Assembly: GCF_900177765.1 (NCBI RefSeq)
Contig: NZ_FXWI01000001.1
Coordinates: 682,001-746,000 of the forward strand
Direction of reading: 5' to 3'
Length of the DNA stretch: 64,000 nucleotides
Source: Agreia sp. VKM Ac-1783
Lineage (GTDB): Bacteria > Actinomycetota > Actinomycetes > Actinomycetales > Microbacteriaceae
Shown: positions 25,169-34,095 of the stretch, piece after piece
How the letters are laid out: each line of letters begins with the position of its first letter
How positions within the stretch are numbered: position 1 is the stretch's first letter
Notes under the pieces: model-generated
What the model was told of the DNA's origin: nothing
The model's database searches: none
The model's input: only the letters and a program-made list of their open reading frames with translations
Position numbers and translations under genes: made by a program

Positions 25169-26185
25169 ATGGAATTCGGCGCAGTACTTCAGACCAACCC
25201 GCCCGCCTCTCGCACGGTGCATCTCGCGAAGCTGGCCGAGCAGCACGGCTTCGAATACGTGTGGACATTCGACTCGCACCTGCTCTGGCAGGAGCCCTAC
25301 GTGATCTACAGCCAGATCTTGAACGAGACCCACCGGGTCAAGGTCGGTCCGATGGTCACAAATCCGGCTACGCGCGACTGGACAGTCACGGCATCGCTCT
25401 ACGCCACGCTCAACGAGATGTACGGCAACCGCACCATCATGGGCATCGGCCGGGGCGACTCGGCGGTGCGCGTCACCAACGGTGCTCCGACCACCCTCAA
25501 GGCGCTGCGCGAGTCCATCCATGTCATCCGTGAGCTGGCCAATTCCCGGCCCGTGGAATACAACGGCGCGGAGCTGCGGTTTCCGTGGAGCGTCGGCAGC
25601 GAGCTGGATGTCTGGGTCGCCGCATACGGTCCGCTCGCCTTGAAACTCACGGGCGAGGTCGGCGACGGCTTCATCCTGCAGCTGGCCGATCTCGACATCG
25701 CCGAGTGGATGATCAAGACCGTCCGTGCGGCGGCGGAGAACGTCGGCCGCGATCCCGACGAGATCGCGTTCTGCGTCGCGGCTCCGATGTACATCGGCGA
25801 CGACTGGCAGCACATGCGCGACCAGTGCCGATGGTTCGGCGGCATGGTGGGCAATCACGTGGCCGACATCGTGTCGAAATACGGCTCCGACTCGTCTGTG
25901 CCCGCGGCCCTCACCGACTACATCAAAGACCGGGAGGGCTACGACTACAACGAGCACGGCCGTGCGGGCAACAGCCACACGGCCTTCGTGCCCGACGAGA
26001 TCGTCGACCGGTTCTGCCTGCTGGGCACCGCCGACGACCACATCGAGAAGCTCAAGAAGTTGAAGGACATCGGCGTCACCCAGTTCGCGGGCTACCTGCA
26101 GCACGACAACAAAGAGGAGACCCTCCGCGTGTACGGCGAGACCGTGATCCCCGCGCTCAAAGAGCACATCACGGCCAAGGCATGA
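25169..26185 (+). CDS. luciferase-like (LLM) oxidoreductase, probably F420- or flavin-dependent
   Basis: The 338-residue protein has the LLM TIM-barrel pattern: AEQHGFEYVWTFDSHLLWQE in the first strands, VKVGPMVTNPATRDW, NRTIMGIGRGDSAV and VWVAAYGPLALKLTGEVGDG. It is close to the group annotated as F420-dependent oxidoreductases, though a flavin cofactor cannot be excluded. Set tightly between dihydropyrimidinase and an importer (8-base gap, 4-base overlap), it must act in the same pathway. No NADPH-type dihydropyrimidine dehydrogenase is present, so it might do the first reduction of uracil or thymine, or open a related ring. That is a hypothesis from context. Confidence 0.88.
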   Translation: MEFGAVLQTNPPASRTVHLAKLAEQHGFEYVWTFDSHLLWQEPYVIYSQILNETHRVKVGPMVTNPATRDWTVTASLYATLNEMYGNRTIMGIGRGDSAVRVTNGAPTTLKALRESIHVIRELANSRPVEYNGAELRFPWSVGSELDVWVAAYGPLALKLTGEVGDGFILQLADLDIAEWMIKTVRAAAENVGRDPDEIAFCVAAPMYIGDDWQHMRDQCRWFGGMVGNHVADIVSKYGSDSSVPAALTDYIKDREGYDYNEHGRAGNSHTAFVPDEIVDRFCLLGTADDHIEKLKKLKDIGVTQFAGYLQHDNKEETLRVYGETVIPALKEHITAKA

Positions 26186-27066
26186 CCCGAACCGGCTCCC
26201 CGCTCGGCCGCCGAGTGCTCTTCGGAGTACTCGGGGTCGTCGTGCTGGCGGCTGTCTGGGAGCTATACAAGGCGCTCGGCCCGGCGACCGGAGTGGTGCT
26301 GGGTGACCTCACCGTGCTTCCGCGTACGAGCGACTTGGCGATGCCCCATGTCTGGGACATGGTCGCCCGGCTGTTCCGGCCCGTTCGCTCGTCTGGCGAC
26401 GACGAGATGATGTGGCAGGCCGTGCTGCAGGCGTCGTTCTTCAGCCTCGGCGTCGCCGCCGTCGGCTGGCTCGTCGGCGTCGTAGTGGGCATGCTGCTCG
26501 CCATCCTCATGCAACGGTTCCGCACAGCCGAATCGGCGCTTCTCCCGTGGATCGTCCTCAGCCAGACGGTTCCGCTCATCGCCATCGCACCGCTGGTCAA
26601 GCGATGGGGATCGCAGATCGAGATCGGATCGTTCAGCTGGGAGAACTGGATGTCGGTAGCCCTGATCGCCTCGTATCTCGCCTTCTTCCCCGTCTCGATC
26701 GGCGCCCTGCGCGGCCTCGAATCTCCCGATGTGAATCACGTCGAGCTGATGCGCACCTACTCCGTCGGGTGGAGGGCGACTCTCATCAGGCTCCGCCTGC
26801 CGGCGAGCGTGCCCTATCTGCTCCCCGCGTTGCGCCTCGCGGCCGCCAACGCCGTGATCGGCACCGTCGTGGCAGAGGTCTCGATCGGACTGCGCGGCGG
26901 CATCGGACGCATGATCGTCGAGTACGCCGCGGCAGCCGGAGGAGATCCGGCCAAACCGTGGGCGCCCATCTTCGGAGCCGTCGTCGTCGGCCTCCTGGCC
27001 GCGGGCGTCGTCGCCCTGATCGGCCTCGCCCTCACCCGCTACCGTCGAGGAGAGACCCCCGCATGA
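26182..27066 (+). CDS. ABC transporter permease, NMT1/SsuC-type system
   Basis: I start it at the ATG overlapping the previous stop (ATGA at 26182), giving 294 residues. It has about six membrane helices and the coupling loop HVELMRTYSVGWRATLIRLR before LPASVPYLLPALRLAAANAV, the pattern of the permeases that serve nitrate/taurine/thiamine-precursor importers. A second permease follows at 27917, so the channel is probably a heterodimer. The substrate is likely the pyrimidine or hydantoin degraded by the neighbouring enzymes. Confidence 0.9.
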   Translation: MTRTGSPLGRRVLFGVLGVVVLAAVWELYKALGPATGVVLGDLTVLPRTSDLAMPHVWDMVARLFRPVRSSGDDEMMWQAVLQASFFSLGVAAVGWLVGVVVGMLLAILMQRFRTAESALLPWIVLSQTVPLIAIAPLVKRWGSQIEIGSFSWENWMSVALIASYLAFFPVSIGALRGLESPDVNHVELMRTYSVGWRATLIRLRLPASVPYLLPALRLAAANAVIGTVVAEVSIGLRGGIGRMIVEYAAAAGGDPAKPWAPIFGAVVVGLLAAGVVALIGLALTRYRRGETPA

Positions 27067-27920
27067 GCACCGCACCGTCTGAACAGGGCCAGCCCGTCGC
27101 ATCCACCGGCACTGCGGCCGTCTCGGTGGCCGGGGTCAGCAAGGTGTTCGCCTCACGCAAGGGCGCGGATGTGACGGCGCTCGAAGCCGTCGACCTCACG
27201 ATCGCGCCGGGCGAGTTCGTCTCACTCATCGGCCCGTCCGGATGCGGAAAGTCGACGCTGCTGCGACTCATCGCCGACCTCGACTCGCCGACGAGCGGCT
27301 CGATAGAGGTGTTCGGCAAGACGGCGAGGCAGGCGCGCATCGACCAGGCCTACGGCATCGCCTTTCAGCAGGCGGGTCTGCTGCCCTGGAGGACGGTGCG
27401 CTCGAACATCGAGCTGCCGCTCGAACTGCACAGGGTCGGCAAACCAGCCCGCGCGGCACGCTCGTCGGAGTTGCTCGCGCTCGTCGGACTCTCCGACTTC
27501 GCCGACAAGTACCCCGACCAGCTCTCCGGCGGCATGCAGCAGCGGGTCGCGATCGCCCGTTCCCTCGCCGAGAGCCCCGGCCTGCTGCTCATGGACGAGC
27601 CGTTCGGTGCGCTCGATGAGATGACACGTGAGCGCATGCAGACCGAGCTCGTGCGTATCTGCGCAGAGACCGGCGCCGCCGTGGTCTTCGTCACCCACTC
27701 GATTCCCGAAGCCGTCTTCCTCTCGAACAGGGTGGTCGTGATGTCGCCCCGGCCCGGACGCATCCGAGACGTGATCGCTGTCGACCTCGGCCGAGCCGAG
27801 GGCCGAGGCGAAGGCCTGCGCGAGGCCGACAGCTTCTTCGAGGCCGTGGTGGCCGTGCGTGAGAGCCTGCACGGAGAACCCGCCGGTGCGCCCGCCGCAC
27901 GAGGGGTCGATCAACGATGA
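27063..27920 (+). CDS. ABC transporter ATPase, NMT1/SsuB-type system
   Basis: The 285-residue ATPase starts at an ATG overlapping the permease stop. It shows GPSGCGKSTLLR (Walker A), AFQQAGLLPWRTV (the Q-loop form usual in nitrate/taurine/thiamine-precursor importers), LSGGMQQRVAIARSL (signature) and LLLMDEPFGALDEMTRE (Walker B and D-loop). The C-terminus is a 30-residue acidic and alanine-rich extension of no known role. It drives uptake with the permeases encoded on both sides, each joined by a 4-base overlap. Confidence 0.94.
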   Translation: MSTAPSEQGQPVASTGTAAVSVAGVSKVFASRKGADVTALEAVDLTIAPGEFVSLIGPSGCGKSTLLRLIADLDSPTSGSIEVFGKTARQARIDQAYGIAFQQAGLLPWRTVRSNIELPLELHRVGKPARAARSSELLALVGLSDFADKYPDQLSGGMQQRVAIARSLAESPGLLLMDEPFGALDEMTRERMQTELVRICAETGAAVVFVTHSIPEAVFLSNRVVVMSPRPGRIRDVIAVDLGRAEGRGEGLREADSFFEAVVAVRESLHGEPAGAPAARGVDQR

Positions 27921-28696
27921 AGCAGACCGCGTCGCTGCCACGCACGATCCTCGCGCCGGTCCTTCTCGGTGTGCTCGCGGTCGCGCTCTGGCAGCTGGCC
28001 GTGGTTGTCCTCGAGATCAAGCCGTTCGTTCTGCCCTCCCCGGTCTCGATCGCTACGGAGTTCTCATCGAGCGTCTCGAGCGTCTGGACGGCGAGCCTCG
28101 TGACGGGGGCGAACGCCCTGATCGGTCTGTTGATCGGTGCGATCGTGGGCATCATCGCGGCGATCATCGCCACCGTGCTGCCCATCACAGACGAGCTGAG
28201 TGCGCCACTCGTGGCAGCCGCGTCGGTGATTCCCATCGTGGCTCTGGCCCCCGTCTTCTACACGATGTTCGGAGCAGACAAAGAGACGGCGAGGCAGCTC
28301 GTCGCCGCGCTCGCCGTCTTCATCCCGGTGTACCTCAACACCCTGCGCGGGTTGCGTCAGGCCAGACCCGTGCACCGCGATCTGATGAGGGCGTACGGTG
28401 CCTCGGCCTGGCAAGCGACGCGTGCGGTGACCCTGCCCGGTGCCGTTCCGTTCCTGTTCATCGGGCTGCGCATCGCGTCGAGCCTGGCCGTGATCTCCGC
28501 CCTCATCGGAGAGTACTTCGGAGGCCCGATCGGCGGACTCGGCAAGTCGATCACCTCTGCCGCGGCCTCGAGCAACTACTCGCTCGCCTACGCCTACGTG
28601 CTCGGCGCGATCCTTCTCGGGCTCGTCTTCTACGTCGTGACGCTCGGCGTCGAAAAGCTCGTCTCTCCGCACCGCGCCTCTGCCTCGGCCCCCTAG
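27917..28696 (+). CDS. ABC transporter permease, second subunit
   Basis: A 259-residue permease with about six helices and the coupling loop MRAYGASAWQATRAVTLPGA followed by VPFLFIGLRIASSLAVISA. It is related to the permease at 26182 and likely pairs with it, as heterodimeric channels are common in thiamine-precursor-like importers. It overlaps the ATPase stop by four bases. A small GC-rich hairpin (28702-28718) follows before the binding-protein gene. Confidence 0.92.
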   Translation: MKQTASLPRTILAPVLLGVLAVALWQLAVVVLEIKPFVLPSPVSIATEFSSSVSSVWTASLVTGANALIGLLIGAIVGIIAAIIATVLPITDELSAPLVAAASVIPIVALAPVFYTMFGADKETARQLVAALAVFIPVYLNTLRGLRQARPVHRDLMRAYGASAWQATRAVTLPGAVPFLFIGLRIASSLAVISALIGEYFGGPIGGLGKSITSAAASSNYSLAYAYVLGAILLGLVFYVVTLGVEKLVSPHRASASAP

Positions 28697-28701
28697 AACG
28701 T

Positions 28702-28718
28702 CCGCCTCTTTCCGGCGG
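28702..28718 (+). promoter_or_regulatory. small intercistronic hairpin before the binding-protein gene
   Basis: CCGCC (28702-28706) and GGCGG (28714-28718) form a short GC stem with loop TCTTTCC in the 58-base gap. It may protect the 5' end of a processed binding-protein mRNA. The stem is short, so chance is possible. AGGAGG at 28745-28750 is a full-strength ribosome binding site for the next gene. Confidence 0.35.
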
Positions 28719-28754
28719 CCCTGCACCACCCAGCGCACCATCACAGGAGGAACA

Positions 28755-29903
28755 ATGAAACACAGCAAACGCCTCATTGTCACCGGCGCCATCGCGGCAG
28801 TCTCGGCGCTCGCACTCGCGGGCTGCAGTTCGAGCGGCTCCGACGACTCCACAGATTCCGCGAGCGGAGACCTCACGCCGGTGACTCTGCAGCTGCAGTG
28901 GTTCGCCCAAGCGCAGTTCGCGGGCTACTACGCGGCGCTCGACCAGGGGTACTACAAAGACGAGGGTCTCGACGTGACGATCCTCGAGGGCGGCGCAGAC
29001 ATCGTGCCGCAGGACGTGCTGTCGGGCGGAGACGCCGACTACGCGATCTCGTGGGTGCCCAAGGTGCTGGGCTCGATCGAGCAGGGCGCGGAGATCACCG
29101 ACGTGGCGCAGATCTTCGAGCGCAGCGCCACCACGCAGATCTCGATGAAAGACAAGAACATCACGACGGCCGCCGATCTGAAGGGAAAGAAGGTCGGCAG
29201 CTGGGGCTACGGCAACGAGTGGGAGCTCTTCGCCGGCATGCAGAAAGCCGACGTCGCGCCCGATGACATCTCGCTCGTGCAGCAGGCATTCGATATGAAC
29301 GGCTTCCTCGCCGGTGATATCGACGCCGCTCAGGCCATGACCTACAACGAGTACGCGCAGGTTCTCGAGTCTGAGAACCCGGCGACGGGAAAGCTCTTCA
29401 CCCCCGACGACCTCAACGTGATCGACTGGAACAAGGAGGGCACGGCGATGCTCCAGGACGCGATCTGGGCCGACTCGGCCAAGCTCGCCGATGACGACGC
29501 CTACGCCGACCAGACCGTCAAGTTCATCAAGGCGTCGATCAAGGGATGGATCTACGCGAAGGACAACCCGGAGAAGGCTGCGGCCATCGTGACCGCCGCG
29601 GGCTCCACGCTCGGTGAGAGCCACCAGCTGTGGATGACCAACGAGGTCAACAAGCTGATCTGGCCGTCGACCTCGGGCGGCATCGGCATGATCGACGAGG
29701 ATGCCTGGAAGCAGACCGTCGACATCGCCATGGGAACCAAGAATGAGACCGGCGCAACCGTTATCTCGGCCGAGCCGCCGGCATCCGCTCACACCAACGA
29801 GTACGTCGAAAAGGCGCTGGCCGAGTTGAAAGACGAGGGCGTCGACACCGAAGGTGCCGACTTCACACCCATCGACGTCACCTTGAAAGCCGGCGGCGAG
29901 TAA
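28755..29903 (+). CDS. ABC substrate-binding lipoprotein, NMT1/ThiY-like
   Basis: A lipoprotein signal (MKHSKR, hydrophobic stretch, LALAGC with Cys24) precedes a 358-residue mature protein of the NMT1/THI5-like binding fold. LQLQWFAQAQFAGYYAALDQ and the next KDEGLDVTIL match the proteins that bind pyrimidine-type ligands such as formylaminopyrimidine or riboflavin precursors, with WGYGNEW and AQAMTYNEY later in the ligand cleft. It captures substrate outside the cell for the permeases upstream. The kinship to pyrimidine binders agrees with the enzymes of the operon; the precise ligand is not established. Confidence 0.93.
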   Translation: MKHSKRLIVTGAIAAVSALALAGCSSSGSDDSTDSASGDLTPVTLQLQWFAQAQFAGYYAALDQGYYKDEGLDVTILEGGADIVPQDVLSGGDADYAISWVPKVLGSIEQGAEITDVAQIFERSATTQISMKDKNITTAADLKGKKVGSWGYGNEWELFAGMQKADVAPDDISLVQQAFDMNGFLAGDIDAAQAMTYNEYAQVLESENPATGKLFTPDDLNVIDWNKEGTAMLQDAIWADSAKLADDDAYADQTVKFIKASIKGWIYAKDNPEKAAAIVTAAGSTLGESHQLWMTNEVNKLIWPSTSGGIGMIDEDAWKQTVDIAMGTKNETGATVISAEPPASAHTNEYVEKALAELKDEGVDTEGADFTPIDVTLKAGGE

Positions 29904-29930
29904 CGCGCATTCAACATCACGGACTGCTTC

Positions 29931-30018
29931 GCTGATCGAGTAGCCCGCGCGACGAAGGAGCCGGGCGTATCGAGATCAACACGATCTCGATACGCTCGTT
30001 CCTCGCTACTCGATCAGC
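29931..30018. repeat. palindromic intergenic repeat, copy 1
   Basis: Two nested inverted repeats: GCTGATCGAGTAG (29931-29943) with CTACTCGATCAGC (30006-30018), and GCGTATCGAGATC (29965-29977) with GATCTCGATACGC (29983-29995). The RNA would fold into a long hairpin. A second diverged copy lies at 34557-34646 and shares the blocks CGATCTCGATACG, CTCGTTCCTCGC and GCTACTCGATCAGCGC. Repeats of this make resemble REP or small non-autonomous elements. This copy separates the binding-protein gene from the aminotransferase gene. Confidence 0.8.
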
Positions 30019-30048
30019 GCACCTTCCATAGAAAGAACAGGCACCACC

Positions 30049-31374
30049 GTGATTCCCACCTCTGACGACGGCAAGCGCGCGTACGACCTCGACCGGGCCT
30101 ACGTCTTCCACTCATGGTCGGCGCAGGCCGCCCTCGACCCCATGGTCATCGCCGGCGGATCCGGCACCCGAGTCTGGGATCACGACGGCAACGAATTCCT
30201 AGACTTCTCGAGTCAACTCGTCAACGTGAACATCGGCCACCAGCATCCCGCGGTGCGCGACGCGATCAAGGCGCAGGCCGACGTGCTGACCACCGTCGCG
30301 CCCGCCCACGCCAACCTGGCACGCGGCGAGGCGGCCCGTCGCATCCTGGATCGTGCGGGGGCGGGCTTCAGCAAGGTCTTCTTCACGAACGGCGGCGCGG
30401 ACGCGAATGAGAACGCGATCCGCATGGCCCGGCTCTACACCGGGCGCGACAAGGTGCTGTCGATGTACCGCTCGTATCACGGCAACACCGGTGCTGCTGT
30501 GGTGGCGACGGGGGACTGGCGCCGCGTGCCGAACGAATACGCCCGGGGGCATGTGCACTTCTTCGGGCCGTTCTCGTATCGCTCGGAGTTCTGGAGCAGC
30601 AGCCCGGCCGAGGAGAGCGAGCGGGCCCTGCACCACCTGCGCCGTGTCATCCAGAGCGAGGGTGCTGCGTCGATCGCCGCCATTCTGATCGAGACGATCC
30701 CGGGAACGGCGGGTGTGCTCGTGCCGCCGCCCGGATATCTCGCGGGGGTGAGGGCGCTCGCCGACGAGTTCGGCATCGTGCTGATCTTCGACGAGGTCAT
30801 GGCGGGCTTCGGTCGCACCGGTGACTGGTTCGCGTTCCAGTCGCTGGCGGAGGACGGCGCCACTGTCGTGCCCGACCTCATCACCTTCGCCAAGGGAGTC
30901 AACTCGGGGTACGTGCCGGTCGGCGGCGTGATCATCTCGCCGGCGATCGCGGCCGCGTTCGACGAGACGGTTTTCCCCGGCGGGCTCACCTATTCAGGGC
31001 ATCCGCTCGCCATGGCCTCGATCGTGGGGGCGCTCGACGCCATGGAGACCGAGGGCATCGTCGCGAACGCCAAGCGTGTGGGGGCCGATGTCATCGGACC
31101 GGGGCTGCGCGCGCTGCAGGCCAAGCATCCGTCGATCATCGGCGAGGTGCGCGGCCTCGGCGTCTTCTGGGCGCTCGACCTCGTCGCCGATCCCGAGACG
31201 CGCGAGCCGGTGGCGCCGTCGGTGATCGGCGCGCTCAAGAAGGCTCTGTTGTCGCTCGGGCTGCTGCCGTTCTTCGCCGACAACAGGCTGCACGTGGTGC
31301 CGCCCTGCGTGGTGACCGACGAGGAGGTGGCTCGGGCGCTCGATCTCTACGACCAGGCGTTCTCGAGCCTCTGA
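30049..31374 (+). CDS. class III aminotransferase, probable beta-alanine:2-oxo acid type
   Basis: The 441-residue PLP enzyme starts at a GTG. It has FTNGGADANENAIRMARL (phosphate-binding region), SYHGNTGA, the cofactor Asp in LIFDEVMAGFGRTGDW and the Schiff-base Lys in ITFAKGVNSGYVPVGG. Class III enzymes of this kind transfer the terminal amino group of omega-amino acids. Beta-alanine and beta-aminoisobutyrate are what the upstream amidohydrolase makes, so this is probably the last step of the pathway, yielding malonate semialdehyde. It follows the palindromic repeat and may have its own expression level. GABA or other amines are alternative substrates. Confidence 0.9.
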   Translation: MIPTSDDGKRAYDLDRAYVFHSWSAQAALDPMVIAGGSGTRVWDHDGNEFLDFSSQLVNVNIGHQHPAVRDAIKAQADVLTTVAPAHANLARGEAARRILDRAGAGFSKVFFTNGGADANENAIRMARLYTGRDKVLSMYRSYHGNTGAAVVATGDWRRVPNEYARGHVHFFGPFSYRSEFWSSSPAEESERALHHLRRVIQSEGAASIAAILIETIPGTAGVLVPPPGYLAGVRALADEFGIVLIFDEVMAGFGRTGDWFAFQSLAEDGATVVPDLITFAKGVNSGYVPVGGVIISPAIAAAFDETVFPGGLTYSGHPLAMASIVGALDAMETEGIVANAKRVGADVIGPGLRALQAKHPSIIGEVRGLGVFWALDLVADPETREPVAPSVIGALKKALLSLGLLPFFADNRLHVVPPCVVTDEEVARALDLYDQAFSSL

Positions 31375-31444
31375 CGACGAACCGTGTACCGTACGTGAAG
31401 AGTTCGGGCCTTACTCCTTAGTTCGGCTTCTAGACTGTCGAACT

Positions 31445-32380
31445 ATGGACGTCGGACGACTCAATCTGCTGCGCGAACTCGCAGAGCGCGGCAGCATCAC
31501 CGAGGTGGCGAAGGCCACCCACCGCACCGCGTCGGGCATCTCGCAGCAGCTGCGCAAGCTCGAGTCGGAGGCGGGGCTTCCTCTGACCGAGAAGGTGGGC
31601 CGTGGCATTGCTCTGACCGACGCGGGCAGGGCCCTGGCGCGCAGTGCGACCGACGTGGCCATCGCGCTCGAGAAGGCCGAAGCCGTGTGGGACGAGTTCC
31701 GCAACGACCCCACGGGCACGGTGTCGCTCGCGACGTTCCCGACGGCGGGGCAGATGCTGCTGCCGGGAATGCTCAAGCGCGTGGCAGAGACCGGCGGGCT
31801 CACTGTCCACTGCTCCGACCGAGACCCGGAGTCTGAGGGTTTTCCTTCGCTCACGAGCGATTTCGACATCGTGCTCGCGCACTCGCCGAAGCCGGCGGCC
31901 TTCTGGAACGACAAGAACCTGCTCGCCGTGCCGTTGATGACGGAGCCGCTCGATATCGCGCTTCCGCCGGGGCATCGGCTCGCCGACAAGGACTTCCTGG
32001 TGCCTTCCGATCTCATCGGCGAGCAGTGGATCGGGGTGCCCTGGGGCTACCCCTTCGAGCGCACACTCAACGACATCTTCGAGGCGGCCGGAGTGCCGGT
32101 GAGCTTCTTTCAGCGCTTCGGCGACACCCGGGTGACCGAGGCGCTGGTCGCCGCGGGCCTCGGCGTCGCGGTTCTTCCCTGCTACACGGCGGCAGGCGCC
32201 TACCGCGACCGCATCGTGCTCAAGAACCTGCAGGGCGTCGTCGCCGAGCGGCACATCGCTATCCTGATGCGGCCCGACCGAGCCGAACGCCTGGCCGTGC
32301 GCACCGTGGTCGATGCGCTGCGCGCCGAAGCGGCCGCCGTGGTCGAGGCGAACAAGCACCGCAACCCGCCGGCCGCTTAG
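31445..32380 (+). CDS. LysR-type transcriptional regulator
   Basis: A 311-residue LysR regulator: helix-turn-helix at residues 1-60 (LRELAERGSITEVAKATHRT, SGISQQLRKLE) and a periplasmic-binding-like effector domain to the end. The N-terminus is the short form in which the helix starts almost at residue 1. It lies 70 bases after the aminotransferase on the same strand, and its own promoter region contains the repeated motif AGTTCGG (31400-31430). It could control the aminotransferase or some other locus; no divergent partner is present to fix the target. Confidence 0.92.
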   Translation: MDVGRLNLLRELAERGSITEVAKATHRTASGISQQLRKLESEAGLPLTEKVGRGIALTDAGRALARSATDVAIALEKAEAVWDEFRNDPTGTVSLATFPTAGQMLLPGMLKRVAETGGLTVHCSDRDPESEGFPSLTSDFDIVLAHSPKPAAFWNDKNLLAVPLMTEPLDIALPPGHRLADKDFLVPSDLIGEQWIGVPWGYPFERTLNDIFEAAGVPVSFFQRFGDTRVTEALVAAGLGVAVLPCYTAAGAYRDRIVLKNLQGVVAERHIAILMRPDRAERLAVRTVVDALRAEAAAVVEANKHRNPPAA

Positions 32381-32401
32381 CTGCGGCTGTGTGGCCTCCC
32401 G

Positions 32402-33193
32402 TCAGTTCTTCGGCGTGGCCCTGCGCAGAATGAAGTAGCCCGTGATGGCGGCGATGACCGTGGGCACGAGGCTCCAGGCGATCACACCCGACGGACCGTT
32501 CGAGTCGAACCAGGCACCCACGGAGGGCCAGCTGTTCGTGAACGACACCAGCGCGATGCCGGCGATCATCACGAGACCGAGTGTTCCGAAGACCACGAGC
32601 ATTCCGTTGTTACGCCACCGCTGGTAGATGGTCGCGATCGTGGCTCCGACGAAATAGAAGAACAGATACGAGGCGAAGTAGAGCCCGAATCGCTCGATCC
32701 ATGACGCGTCCGCGCCGCCGAAGTAGAAGCTGGCGAACATGGTGCCGCCCAGCCCCCATCCGTGGGTGGCGACTTCGATCGAGGCCAGAACGGTCAGGCA
32801 CGCGCTGAAGAATGCCGAGAGCGCGATAAAGGTGAGCGCGCTGCCCAGCCAGAAGTCGCGCCTTGTCACGCTGAATCCGAGAGCGAAGGGGAACGTGTAG
32901 GCCACGGACTGGATGCCCAGCACGAGCATGTAGACGAAGATGTAGAAGAGGGCGCCGGAGTACTCGAGGCCATCTCTCGCGTCCATCCTGTCGGCCTCGT
33001 TGGAGACCGACGCGAAGATGATCCACCAGATCGCGACGTTCACCACGAAGATGCCCGCCATGATCATCCACGGCACAGCGAAGACGCTGTAGCGATTCAC
33101 GAGGTGCAGCCGAACGACGGCGAGGATGTTCGAGGCTCTGCCGGGCCGGTCGATTCGCGCCTCGTCGAGGGCCGGTTGAGTGAGGTTGCTCAT
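32402..33193 (-). CDS. ABC-2 type membrane subunit of a YtrA-controlled exporter
   Basis: Starting at the ATG that overlaps the ATPase stop, the 263-residue protein has about six membrane helices: near residues 25-50, 70-95, 105-130, 150-180, 190-215 and 235-255. There are no conserved catalytic residues, which is normal for such exporters. In transcription order it is the last of three overlapping genes, after the GntR regulator and the ATPase. Relatives export antimicrobial compounds or respond to cell envelope stress; the substrate here is unknown. The stop lies 21 bases from the end of the convergent LysR gene. Confidence 0.85.
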   Translation of the reverse strand: MSNLTQPALDEARIDRPGRASNILAVVRLHLVNRYSVFAVPWMIMAGIFVVNVAIWWIIFASVSNEADRMDARDGLEYSGALFYIFVYMLVLGIQSVAYTFPFALGFSVTRRDFWLGSALTFIALSAFFSACLTVLASIEVATHGWGLGGTMFASFYFGGADASWIERFGLYFASYLFFYFVGATIATIYQRWRNNGMLVVFGTLGLVMIAGIALVSFTNSWPSVGAWFDSNGPSGVIAWSLVPTVIAAITGYFILRRATPKN

Positions 33194-34095
33194 GCGCTCT
33201 GCTCCAATACTGTCTGGCTGCTGCTTGTCCGGCTGCTTCCGGTCAGGCGCACGACGAGTTGCTGCAGCGACACGGGCGACAGCTCGAGGCCCATCTCGGT
33301 GGCGCGTGCGCGATCTTGCGGTGTGAGGCGTCCGACGGTCACCGAGGCGAGGCCGCCGATGCCCTCTCGATGCAGCACCTCGCGGCCGACGACGAACGAG
33401 TCGACGCCCTGCCTCGTGCCGACCACGGTCGTTGCTGACCCGCGCAGGGTCTCCGCGTCTTGGTCGATGAGCAGCTTGCCCTCGTCGATCACGAGAACAT
33501 GCTCGAGAAGGTTGCTCACCTCGTCGATGAGGTGCGTCGAGAGGATGACGGTGCGTGGATGCTCGCCGAAGTCCTCGAGGAGGCGATCGTAGAAGGTCTG
33601 CCGAGCCACGGCATCCAGACCCAGATACGGCTCGTCGAAGAACGTCAGCGGGGCGCGGGATGCCAGCCCCACGATGACGCCGATGGCTGACAGTTGGCCG
33701 CGCGACAGCTTCTTGATGCGGCGGTTCAGTGGCAGCCGGAAGTCGGCGATGAGGCGGTCGGCGAGGTCGGCGTCCCAGTTGGGGAAGAACCAGGGCGCGC
33801 TGGTGAACACGTGCCGGGGCTTGAAGTCGTCGGGGTAGCGCTGACTCTCTTTGATGAAGCACACGTTCTTCAGCACACCCGAGTTCTCGACCGGGTGCTC
33901 GCCGAAAATGCGGATCTCGCCGCGGGTGGCGAAGTCCTGACCGGTCAGCAGCTGCATGAGCGTGGTCTTGCCCGCGCCGTTGCGGCCGAGCAGGCCGTGG
34001 ATCGTGTTCTTCTGCACGCTGAAGCTCACGTCGTCGACGGCGGTCGTGTCGCCGAAGCGGCGGGTGAGGTGCGATACCTCTACTACTGCACTCAT
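33190..34095 (-). CDS. ABC transporter ATPase of a YtrA-controlled exporter
   Basis: The 301-residue ATPase has GRNGAGKTTLMQLL (Walker A), KLSRGQLSAIGVIVGLA (a signature with Arg in place of the usual Gly, as in the YtrB/EcsA-like group), LTFFDEPYLGLD (Walker B) and STHLIDEVSNLLEHV (switch His). The C-terminal 80 residues form the additional domain seen in these exporters. It overlaps the regulator gene before it and the membrane subunit gene after it by four bases each, so the three are one unit. Confidence 0.93.
   Translation of the reverse strand: MSAVVEVSHLTRRFGDTTAVDDVSFSVQKNTIHGLLGRNGAGKTTLMQLLTGQDFATRGEIRIFGEHPVENSGVLKNVCFIKESQRYPDDFKPRHVFTSAPWFFPNWDADLADRLIADFRLPLNRRIKKLSRGQLSAIGVIVGLASRAPLTFFDEPYLGLDAVARQTFYDRLLEDFGEHPRTVILSTHLIDEVSNLLEHVLVIDEGKLLIDQDAETLRGSATTVVGTRQGVDSFVVGREVLHREGIGGLASVTVGRLTPQDRARATEMGLELSPVSLQQLVVRLTGSSRTSSSQTVLEQSA

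Noticed and set aside
23697-25268. Long minus-strand open frame of 523 codons opposite the dihydropyrimidinase gene
   Set aside because: The plus frame has all catalytic motifs and good ribosome binding sites; the antisense frame is a mirror of high-GC coding with no homology.
25169-26185. Calling the LLM protein a pyrimidine oxygenase of the RutA type
   Set aside because: RutA works with RutB-F genes on the oxidative route; none of these are here, and dihydropyrimidinase next door fits only a reductive route.
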